Shown one piece after another: positions 1 through 5,957 of a DNA stretch of 5,957 bases. Numbering within the stretch: the first letter of the stretch is position 1; the number at the start of each line of letters is the position of its first letter. Origin of the DNA: Candidatus Avacholeplasma faecigallinarum. Lineage in GTDB: Bacteria > Bacillota_I > Bacilli_A > Acholeplasmatales > Anaeroplasmataceae. The stretch spans positions 1 through 5,957 of the forward strand of contig DVKU01000048.1 in assembly GCA_018715825.1 (NCBI GenBank), in the 5' to 3' direction. Under the pieces are notes generated by a model that was not told the origin of the DNA, searched no databases, and saw only the letters and a program-made list of their open reading frames with translations. The translations under genes were made by a program, and so were the position numbers.

Positions 1-2420
1 TTTTAATTGAAGGATTAAGGACTTTAGGTGGAGTTGATATTAATGTTTACGCTAAGGAAATAGTTCCTTACAAGGCAAATCAAAAGTTGATTTTAGATGA
101 TTTTATTAAACTAAAAAATAAAAAGCTATTATTGGTATGTATTAAAAATGAAGATAGGTATAAAAGACTTTATGATTATTTTTTAGAGAATAATATTTTT
201 TTAAATAAAATTGATTCTATCTTAGATGCCAAGCCTAACACTATCAATATTTTTAAAGGTGATTATCATGGCTTTGAGCTATTGTATGATAATTTTATAT
301 TAATTAATGAATCTCAAATTTTTGATAATAATTATAATCCTAAACGCGTTAAATATAAATCTATTTATAAAAATGCTATAAAGATTTCTAAATATGATGA
401 ATTGTGTATTGGCGATTATGTAGTACATTATGATTATGGTATTGGAAAATATTTAGGAATTAAAACCATCACAACAAATAATATAAAAAGAGACTTTTTA
501 TATGTAATGTATGCTAAAGGTAGTGGTTTATATATTCCATTAGAACAAATTTCATCTATTATGAAATATGCCTCTAAGGATGTAGAGGGAGTCGTAATTC
601 ATGAAATTGGCTCAACAACCTGGGCCCGTACTAAGGCTAAGGTTAGAAAGAGAGTTAGAGATATTTCAGATAAGCTTATTGCCTTATATTCTCAACGTTT
701 AGAAGCCAAGGGATTTAAATTTCCACCAGATACAATTGAACAGGCTCAATTTGAGTCAGACTTTATGTATGAACTAACCCCTGATCAAAAAAAGGCTATA
801 GATGCGGTTAAAAGGGATATGGAAAGCGACAGACCTATGGATAGATTAATATGTGGTGATGTAGGCTATGGTAAAACAGAGGTTGCAATGCGTGCTTGCT
901 TTAAGGCTGTCTATGGTGGTAAGCAGGTTTGTATGCTTGCACCTACTACCATTTTGGCTCGTCAGCACTATGTTAATTTCAAAGAAAGAATGGAAAACTA
1001 TGGTATTAGAGTTGAATTACTAAGTCGTTTCGTTAGTGCTAAGGAGCAAAAGAAAATTATTGAGGATTTAAAAACTGGTGGTGTTGACGTGGTCATCGGA
1101 ACACATCGAGTTTTATCTGATGAAGTTAAATTTAAGGATCTAGGCCTATTAATAGTAGATGAGGAACAAAGATTTGGAGTGACTCATAAAGAAAAGATAA
1201 AGGAGCTAAAAGTCAATGTAGATTGCATTACCCTATCAGCAACTCCAATTCCTAGAACATTGCAAATGTCAGTTATGGGTATAAAGGATTTATCTATGAT
1301 TGAAACCCCTCCTAAAAATAGGTATCCAATTCAAACCTATGTTTTACAAAGAAATGATCGTATTATTGCTGATGCTATAGAACGTGAGTTATCACGTGGT
1401 GGTCAAGTATTTTATTTATATAATTTTGTAGATTCTATTGAACAACAAGCGGCAAAATTAAAATCATTGGTACCTGATGCTAGAATTTGCATCGGTCATG
1501 GAAAGCTTTCTAAAGATAAGCTTGAGGATGTTTTAGTTAAATTTATTAATAAAGAATATGATATTCTCCTTTGTACTACTATTATTGAAACTGGTATTGA
1601 TATGCCAGATACTAATACTTTAATTATTCATGATGCTGATAGATTGGGATTATCACAAATGTATCAAATTAGAGGTCGTGTAGGAAGAACTAACAAAATA
1701 GCTTATGCCTATTTAATGTATGAACCTCGTAAAGTTTTAACTCCTGAAGCTGAAAAAAGATTAGAAACTATAAAGGAATTTAACGAGCTTGGTAGTGGCT
1801 TTAAAATAGCTATGCGTGATTTATCTATTCGTGGAGCTGGAGACTTATTAGGTGAAGAACAATCAGGCTTTGTTGAGTCTGTTGGCTTAGATATGTATAT
1901 GAAAATACTTCAAGAGGAGCTTCATAAAGTTCCTGTAAAAAAAGAGGAAAAGGTTGATGCCTCCTTAACTACTCCTTTATCTAATCGTAGTATCGATAAA
2001 TCATATATAGATAATGATGATATAAGAATAAGTATACATAAAAAGATTGATAAGCTTACCTCCTTAGCTTCAATGAATGATCTTGTAAAAGAGCTAGAAG
2101 ATCGCTTTGGTAGTGTTAATGATGATTTATTAGAATATATGTATGAAAAGGTAATGAAGGCTTATTGTAAAAAGCTAGGTATATATAAAATAAAGAAAAT
2201 AAATCCTCAACAAATGCAATTTTCTATGAATAAGGATTACAGCAGTAAGGTAGATGGCGTAAGGCTATTTAGTATAGCTATGAATTATAAAAATATTAGT
2301 CTAACCTATTTAAATGGTGAAGTTAATTTTCTTCAACAGATTATTTCAAGAAAAAAAATAGACTGCTTTAAAGAAATTTGCAATTTTTTTGATACTTTAG
2401 AAAATAAACCTCTTGACTAA
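1..2420 (+). CDS. mfd: Transcription-repair coupling factor Mfd, 5'-truncated by window edge
   Basis: Mfd is a cytoplasmic dsDNA translocase that pushes stalled RNA polymerase off lesions and recruits UvrA for nucleotide excision repair. The frame is open to the left edge (first full codon at position 3); the TTG at 87 is an internal Leu, not a start. About 805 residues are visible against roughly 1150 for the family, so the N-terminal UvrB-like module (D1a-D2-D1b) is off-window. Visible in order: a D3-like segment (about 87-380); the CarD-like RNA polymerase interaction domain from about 399 (GDYVVHYDYGIGKYLGI); then the RecG-like SF2 motor with Walker A GDVGYGKTE (855-881), DEEQ box (1158-1169), SATPIPRT (1236-1259), QIRGRVGR motif VI (1665-1688) and the TRG-type motif with IRGAGDLLGEEQSG (within 1815-1868). 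A D7-like C-terminal domain spans about 2004-2390 and contains ELEDRFG. All motor motifs are intact. There is no terminator after the stop, so it probably reads into the next gene. RecG is excluded by the CarD-like domain and the D7 domain. Confidence 0.97.
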   Translation, partial: LIEGLRTLGGVDINVYAKEIVPYKANQKLILDDFIKLKNKKLLLVCIKNEDRYKRLYDYFLENNIFLNKIDSILDAKPNTINIFKGDYHGFELLYDNFILINESQIFDNNYNPKRVKYKSIYKNAIKISKYDELCIGDYVVHYDYGIGKYLGIKTITTNNIKRDFLYVMYAKGSGLYIPLEQISSIMKYASKDVEGVVIHEIGSTTWARTKAKVRKRVRDISDKLIALYSQRLEAKGFKFPPDTIEQAQFESDFMYELTPDQKKAIDAVKRDMESDRPMDRLICGDVGYGKTEVAMRACFKAVYGGKQVCMLAPTTILARQHYVNFKERMENYGIRVELLSRFVSAKEQKKIIEDLKTGGVDVVIGTHRVLSDEVKFKDLGLLIVDEEQRFGVTHKEKIKELKVNVDCITLSATPIPRTLQMSVMGIKDLSMIETPPKNRYPIQTYVLQRNDRIIADAIERELSRGGQVFYLYNFVDSIEQQAAKLKSLVPDARICIGHGKLSKDKLEDVLVKFINKEYDILLCTTIIETGIDMPDTNTLIIHDADRLGLSQMYQIRGRVGRTNKIAYAYLMYEPRKVLTPEAEKRLETIKEFNELGSGFKIAMRDLSIRGAGDLLGEEQSGFVESVGLDMYMKILQEELHKVPVKKEEKVDASLTTPLSNRSIDKSYIDNDDIRISIHKKIDKLTSLASMNDLVKELEDRFGSVNDDLLEYMYEKVMKAYCKKLGIYKIKKINPQQMQFSMNKDYSSKVDGVRLFSIAMNYKNISLTYLNGEVNFLQQIISRKKIDCFKEICNFFDTLENKPLD

Positions 2421-2443
2421 AAAAAAATAACATAAAATTAAAA

Positions 2444-2452
2444 AAAGGGGTG
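2444..2452 (+). promoter_or_regulatory. Ribosome binding site for the 202-aa membrane protein
   Basis: AAAGGGGTG lies 5 nt before the ATG at 2458 in an otherwise A-rich 37-nt gap. It is the only G-rich run there and supports that start. No convincing promoter is visible in the gap, which favours co-transcription with mfd. Confidence 0.75.
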
Positions 2453-2457
2453 TTTTT

Positions 2458-3066
2458 ATGAAAAAATTTTTATTTATTTTGCCTTCAGTTATTTTAGGGT
2501 TATTAGTAGTATTTTTACTTGTAAGATTATTAGGTAGTCAAGATATTTATCAATATAATCTTGTTGATTATGCTCAAAGAACAAATAAAATTTTAGATGA
2601 TAATGGAAATCCATATTTTGTTGGTAGTGGTGTTGTAAATGAGGTTGTAAATATTGATAATGAAACCTATGCCTTAATAAATACACCAAGCTATTATGAG
2701 CAAAATAATAATCCTATTAAGCTTACAATATCTAAAGAAAATGATGATTATTCATTATTTAAGGCTGTTAATACCTCTAAACAAAATATATTAACTCGTG
2801 TTGAAGATAAATTCTTCTATAAAATTAATTACTATCAAACAACTATAGATATTGATAGTGTATGCTTAGCTAATGATGCTATTTTAGTTAAAGCTAGTAA
2901 TGTTGATGTTAATGATGTAATTACATTTTCGATATTTTTAGGCTGTGATAGAAATATAGAAGAAAATTCCAAGACATTTTATAATTGCAAGCATAATAAT
3001 TTATATTATAATGCGATAGTTTATGATAATTTTGCATTAGATAATTATAGATTGTTAAGCTTATAA
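2458..3066 (+). CDS. Hypothetical membrane-anchored protein, 202 aa
   Basis: I do not recognise this protein. It begins MKKFLF, followed by a strongly hydrophobic stretch at residues 4-25 (rich in L, V, I, F) ending in R23 and then G26. This is best read as a single membrane anchor or an uncleaved signal; there is no lipobox cysteine. The remaining roughly 175 residues are polar and rich in Asn, Asp and Tyr, probably an extracytoplasmic domain of beta character. It has three cysteines (136, 163, 177), the last two close enough for a disulfide if exported. No catalytic motif is visible. The ATG has a good Shine-Dalgarno site, and the gene sits 37 nt after mfd and about 40 nt before a terminator, so it is likely the last gene of the mfd transcript. 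Codon use matches its neighbours. That it is a real gene is fairly secure; function is unknown. Confidence 0.85.
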   Translation: MKKFLFILPSVILGLLVVFLLVRLLGSQDIYQYNLVDYAQRTNKILDDNGNPYFVGSGVVNEVVNIDNETYALINTPSYYEQNNNPIKLTISKENDDYSLFKAVNTSKQNILTRVEDKFFYKINYYQTTIDIDSVCLANDAILVKASNVDVNDVITFSIFLGCDRNIEENSKTFYNCKHNNLYYNAIVYDNFALDNYRLLSL

Positions 3067-3108
3067 AGTGTTATCATTTTACTAATTAAAAAGAAAAAAA
3101 ATTAAATT

Positions 3109-3141
3109 AGTCTAGCTAGTAAAAAAATGCTAGGCTTTTTT
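3109..3141 (+). terminator. Intrinsic terminator after the mfd / membrane-protein unit
   Basis: AGTCTAGC (3109-3116) pairs with GCTAGGCT (3129-3136) to give an 8-bp stem with one G-U wobble and a 12-nt A-rich loop. The stem runs directly into a six-T tract (3136-3141). It lies 43 nt after the 202-aa gene's stop and before the promoter of the next gene, exactly where a transcript end is expected. Confidence 0.85.
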
Positions 3142-3148
3142 ATTTATT

Positions 3149-3170
3149 CTTTTTTTCTAATGAAAAAAAG
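3149..3170. repeat. Perfect A/T inverted repeat overlapping the -35 region
   Basis: CTTTTTTT (3149-3156) and AAAAAAAG (3163-3170) are perfect inverted copies of 8 nt separated by 6 nt (CTAATG). The right arm covers most of the proposed -35 element. It could be an UP-like or curved A-tract element, a weak second terminator hairpin, or simply chance in AT-rich DNA. I cannot choose between these. Confidence 0.35.
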
Positions 3171-3189
3171 TGAGAATATGTGTTATACT
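3160..3189 (+). promoter_or_regulatory. Sigma-70/SigA-type promoter for cls, extended -10
   Basis: The -10 hexamer TATACT (3184-3189; 5 of 6 to TATAAT) is preceded by TG at 3181-3182, giving a perfect extended -10 (TGnTATACT). The best -35 match is ATGAAA (3160-3165; 4 of 6), with an 18-bp spacer. Transcription should start near 3196, giving a leader of about 20 nt that begins almost at the Shine-Dalgarno site. That leaves no room for a leader riboswitch. No operator-like sequence other than the A/T repeat is apparent. Confidence 0.75.
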
Positions 3190-3197
3190 ATAAGTTA

Positions 3198-3207
3198 AAA
3201 GGTGGTG
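3198..3207 (+). promoter_or_regulatory. Ribosome binding site for cls
   Basis: AAAGGTGGTG is one mismatch from the ideal anti-16S complement and lies 6 nt before the ATG at 3214. It decides this start over the in-frame Met at residue 7. Confidence 0.85.
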
Positions 3208-3213
3208 TAATTT

Positions 3214-4758
3214 ATGACTCAAAATGAAAGAATGTCTCTTCCGATTTGGAAGAAAATATTATTGTTAATTGTATCAATTATATTTTTTGTGATTCAAATC
3301 ACTTTATTGATAATGGCATTTGATTTTTCTTTTAGCTATACTGCCTCTAATGTAAAATGGATATATTTTTTAACCTTAGGAATTGGATTTAGTTTTGTTT
3401 TATATATTTTATCTAAATCGATATCAATTCATTATAAGCTTACCTGGTCAATTTTAATTTTGATGTTTCCATTACCTTTTTGTATGTTATATGTTTTAAA
3501 TGGTTCTTCTAGACATTTATCTAAAAGAAAAATGACTAAAATTAATACTGCAATCGGAAAGATAAGGGTAAATGATGCCTTTGAAGAGCTTAAAGAAAAT
3601 GATGCTGTTGGTGGTAATTTAGTTAGGGTTGTTCAGCATTCGACCTTTGCCCCTGTTTATAAAGACTATAGCTTTAAGTATTTTTCAGATGTTTATGAAA
3701 AGTATTTAGACATGTTAGAAGAAATAAAAAAAGCTAAGCATTATATTTTTATGGAATATTTTATTATAGCTGATGGTTTTTTAATGAATAATTTATATCC
3801 TATTTTAGAACAAAAAGGTAAAGAGGGATTACAAATTAAAATTTTGTATGATGATATTGGATCTAAAAAGGTAATGAGTAGATCATTATTAAAAAAGCTT
3901 TCAACTATTCCTAATTGTAAAATAAATAATTATGAGCCATTAGGCTTAAATGTTAATTTTTTAGTAAACTATCGTGATCATCGTAAAATTTTAATTATAG
4001 ATGGAAGAGTTGCTTATTGTGGTGGCGATAATTTAGCTGATGAGTATATTCATAAAAAGGAAAGATTTGGCTATTGGCGAGATAATTGTGCTAAATATGA
4101 GGGTAGTATTGTATTTTCTTTTTTAATGCTTTTTGGCGAAATGTGGTACGTTTCAACTAGGGAAAAATTACCTAATGACTTACCTATTGATAAAACTCTA
4201 ACGTCTTCTAATGGCTATGCCATGGTTTTTGGTGATGGTCCTTCGAATAATTTTAATCCAGCCTATGATTTGTTTCAAAGCTTAATATCATCAGCCCAAA
4301 AATATGTTTATATTTCTACGCCTTATTTTGTAATTGACGATTCTATGATAAATACAATTGCACTTAAGGCTAAAAGTGGTGTTGATGTTAGAATATTAAT
4401 GCCTAAGATTCCTGATAAAAAAACTGTATTTTACATGGGTAGAGGTAATTATAGAGAAATATTAAAGGCTGGTGGCAAAATATATGAATATAGTCCTGGC
4501 TTTAATCATGCTAAAAATATAATAGTAGATGATTCATATGCATTTATAGGTACTATAAATATGGATTATAGAAGCTTATTTTTACATTATGAATGCGGTG
4601 CTTTAATACTGCATGATAGCCAGATAATTAATATGAAGCAAGATTTTGAACAAGCAATAAAGGATTCTGAAAAAGTCCAATACATCAGATGGAAAAAAAG
4701 ACCATGGTATCAAAAGCTTATTGCTTATGTTTTAAATTTACTTGCTCCAATGTTTTAG
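3214..4758 (+). CDS. cls: Cardiolipin synthase, ClsA-like, two HKD (phospholipase D) motifs
   Basis: A membrane enzyme of the phospholipase D superfamily that, in bacterial family members, joins two phosphatidylglycerol molecules to form cardiolipin plus glycerol. Its 514 residues are about the usual length. Three hydrophobic segments lie at about 13-36, 48-67 and 77-95, a PLDc_N-type membrane anchor, followed by two catalytic halves. HKD motif 1 has H256, K258 and D263 (HRKILIID) followed by GGDN at 270-273. HKD motif 2 has H432, K434 and D439 (HAKNIIVD) followed by GTIN at 446-449 and DYRS. Both active-site halves are complete, so the enzyme should be functional. YFIIADG (182-188) and STPYFVIDD (368-376) are conserved-looking family segments. 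It has its own extended -10 promoter and strong ribosome site. The next gene starts 12 nt after its stop with no terminator between, so cls leads an operon. A PLD-type nuclease is unlikely because of the membrane segments and full-length two-HKD layout. Confidence 0.95.
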   Translation: MTQNERMSLPIWKKILLLIVSIIFFVIQITLLIMAFDFSFSYTASNVKWIYFLTLGIGFSFVLYILSKSISIHYKLTWSILILMFPLPFCMLYVLNGSSRHLSKRKMTKINTAIGKIRVNDAFEELKENDAVGGNLVRVVQHSTFAPVYKDYSFKYFSDVYEKYLDMLEEIKKAKHYIFMEYFIIADGFLMNNLYPILEQKGKEGLQIKILYDDIGSKKVMSRSLLKKLSTIPNCKINNYEPLGLNVNFLVNYRDHRKILIIDGRVAYCGGDNLADEYIHKKERFGYWRDNCAKYEGSIVFSFLMLFGEMWYVSTREKLPNDLPIDKTLTSSNGYAMVFGDGPSNNFNPAYDLFQSLISSAQKYVYISTPYFVIDDSMINTIALKAKSGVDVRILMPKIPDKKTVFYMGRGNYREILKAGGKIYEYSPGFNHAKNIIVDDSYAFIGTINMDYRSLFLHYECGALILHDSQIINMKQDFEQAIKDSEKVQYIRWKKRPWYQKLIAYVLNLLAPMF

Positions 4759-4764
4759 GTGGTG
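4757..4764 (+). promoter_or_regulatory. Ribosome binding site overlapping the cls stop codon
   Basis: AGGTGGTG begins within the TAG stop of cls and ends 6 nt before the GTG at 4771. The core and spacing equal those of the cls ribosome site. This fixes the GTG as the start of the helicase gene and suggests translation of the two genes is linked. Confidence 0.8.
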
Positions 4765-4770
4765 AATTAA

Positions 4771-5957
4771 GTGAAAAAGAAGCTTAAGGCTGTTGCCAAT
4801 CATTTGCTTGATTTAGGCAAAAGAAATCGTCTTTTAAATTATAAAGATACTGGATTACGTTCTTTAAGTGTTTTAAGTGATTCCTATGAAAAAATATTTA
4901 CAAATATTTTAGATAAAAAGACCTATTCTATTTTTATGTTAGATGCGGTTTTAAATAAATTTCATAACGATTTAATATTAGATAAAGATAATGATAATGT
5001 TTTAGATTATTCATTAAATAAAGTTTATGACATTGCAAATAAGCTTACAAAGCCTAATGAATTATTGTGTTACCAAAAAGGGTACTCTTTAAATAACGTT
5101 TTAAGAAATTTGTATAGAGAATATCGCTTTTCTATTGTTGAAAAGGGTATTGATTGTCTTTATATTTGTTTTGGCTTTATTGAATATAGTGAAAATTCTC
5201 AAAATTATTTAGCACCATTGATTTTAATTCCTATTGAGTTAATTTTCGATAAGGGTATATATAAGATTAAAGCCTATGATGATGATGCGATTGTTAATCC
5301 AACTTTAAAATATTTTTTAAAGGGAGAGTATAACTACACTCTTTTAGAATTAGAGGATGATAATTTAAAAAATTATTTGTCAAGTGTAGAAAAATCTTTA
5401 CCTAAAAAACTTAAATTTAAAGATGGTTGTGCTATTGGTATCTTTTCATTTTTAAAGATGAATATGTACAATGATTTGATGGCTAATACCGATATTGTCT
5501 TAGAAAATAAAAATATTTGTTCTATTTTGCAACAAAGCCCAATTTTAAATGATGAGACCAAAGAGGATGATATTTATCCTGTTGTTAATTGCGATTCCTC
5601 TCAACTTAATGCTATAAAAATGGCTAGTAGTGGTAAATCATTTGTTTTGCAAGGACCACCTGGTAGTGGTAAAAGCCAGACTATTACTAATATTATTGCT
5701 ACTTTAATAGCAAATGGCAAGCATGTTTTGTTTGTTAGTGAAAAACTTGCAGCCTTAAAGGTTGTATATGAAAATTTACGACGTGTATGGTTAAATGAAT
5801 TTGCTATTGAGCTTCATTCTAATAAAGCTAATAAAAAAGATTTTATTGATAGTCTTTATAAAACGGCTTTATTGCCTAAATATGATATAAAAAATGAGGC
5901 AAATGATATTATAGATAAGCATTATGCTCTTAAGATTAGGCTTAAAGAATATTATGA
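4771..5957 (+). CDS. DUF4011-type superfamily 1 helicase, 3'-truncated by window edge
   Basis: The first 395 residues of a large protein; the frame stays open from the GTG at 4771 to the right edge. Residues 12-25 (LLDLGKRNRLLNYK) match the N-terminal signature of DUF4011 proteins. A mixed region of about 250 residues follows, containing a hydrophobic beta stretch (LAPLILIPIEL, 148-158). The helicase core then begins: a Q-motif-like Q278 in SSQLNAI, Walker A GPPGSGKSQT (295-304, nt 5653-5682), and motif Ia-like HVLFVSEKLAAL (318-329). The DEXX box and later motifs lie beyond the window. From family knowledge, such proteins usually run to well over 1000 residues, often with DUF3320 and a C-terminal Vsr-like or DUF559-like nuclease. 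One such architecture is the Hhe phage-defence protein, but others have no known role. Nucleic-acid-dependent ATPase or helicase activity is a sound inference; a defence role is speculative. It appears co-transcribed with cls. Base composition resembles its neighbours, so there is no sign of recent transfer. Confidence 0.85.
   Translation, partial: MKKKLKAVANHLLDLGKRNRLLNYKDTGLRSLSVLSDSYEKIFTNILDKKTYSIFMLDAVLNKFHNDLILDKDNDNVLDYSLNKVYDIANKLTKPNELLCYQKGYSLNNVLRNLYREYRFSIVEKGIDCLYICFGFIEYSENSQNYLAPLILIPIELIFDKGIYKIKAYDDDAIVNPTLKYFLKGEYNYTLLELEDDNLKNYLSSVEKSLPKKLKFKDGCAIGIFSFLKMNMYNDLMANTDIVLENKNICSILQQSPILNDETKEDDIYPVVNCDSSQLNAIKMASSGKSFVLQGPPGSGKSQTITNIIATLIANGKHVLFVSEKLAALKVVYENLRRVWLNEFAIELHSNKANKKDFIDSLYKTALLPKYDIKNEANDIIDKHYALKIRLKEYY

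Noticed and set aside
87..2420. TTG at 87 as the true start of a short Mfd-like protein
   Set aside because: The same frame is open to position 1 and encodes plausible Mfd sequence upstream. There is no Shine-Dalgarno site before 87, so the gene is simply cut by the window edge.
2413..2438. TTGACT (2413-2418) and TAAAAT (2433-2438) as a promoter for the 202-aa protein
   Set aside because: The spacer is only 14 bp, too short for a SigA promoter, and a start site would fall almost on the Shine-Dalgarno sequence. Such hexamers are expected by chance in AT-rich DNA.
2489..2689. Minus-strand open frame of 66 codons inside the 202-aa gene
   Set aside because: It lies wholly within a well-supported + strand gene, has no recognisable product, and its His/Gln/Tyr-rich translation is typical of an antisense shadow of AT-rich coding sequence.
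3081..3111. ACTAATT (3081-3087) with AATTAGT (3105-3111) as an antiterminator competing with the terminator stem
   Set aside because: Seven mostly A-T pairs around a 17-nt loop would be much weaker than the terminator stem and overlap it by only 3 nt. No regulatory protein site is evident, so this is probably chance.
5373..5561. Minus-strand open frame of 62 codons near the right end
   Set aside because: It lies antisense inside the DUF4011 helicase reading frame, which continues on both sides with recognisable motifs. No domain is seen in the antisense product.
3214..5957. Phospholipase D protein plus helicase read as a Mokosh-like defence pair
   Set aside because: The PLD protein has three membrane segments, two complete HKD motifs and the full length of a cardiolipin synthase, unlike a soluble defence nuclease. 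The helicase begins with the DUF4011 signature and shows no kinase domain in the visible part.

Overview
The window is AT-rich (GC about 30% by eye) with densely packed genes all on the + strand. Shine-Dalgarno sites are strong (AAAGGTGGTG type). TGG encodes Trp, and no TGA falls inside any reading frame, so the standard bacterial code fits. Together with Bacillota-type versions of Mfd and cardiolipin synthase, this suggests a low-GC member of the Bacillota (Bacilli, Erysipelotrichia or related uncultured gut lineages). I cannot fix the genus.

Layout: (1) 1-2420 is the 3' two thirds of mfd, the transcription-repair coupling factor, cut by the left edge. (2) 2458-3066 encodes a 202-aa membrane-anchored protein of unknown function, probably co-transcribed with mfd. 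(3) 3067-3213 is a short intergenic region. It holds an intrinsic terminator closing the mfd unit, an A/T inverted repeat, and an extended -10 promoter that opens the next unit. (4) 3214-4758 is a complete cardiolipin synthase with three N-terminal membrane segments and two HKD motifs. (5) 4771 to the right edge is the first 395 residues of a large DUF4011-type superfamily 1 helicase. It starts at GTG, and its ribosome binding site overlaps the cls stop codon. It has no stop codon within the window.

The two transcription units look unrelated: a DNA-repair unit (mfd plus an unknown membrane protein), then a cls-helicase unit. The DUF4011 helicase is the most notable gene. Large proteins of this architecture, often ending in a Vsr-like or DUF559-like nuclease, include the Hhe anti-phage defence protein. 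Here the diagnostic C-terminal half lies outside the window, so defence is only a hypothesis. I see no insertion sequences, tRNA or rRNA genes, CRISPR arrays or phage genes.
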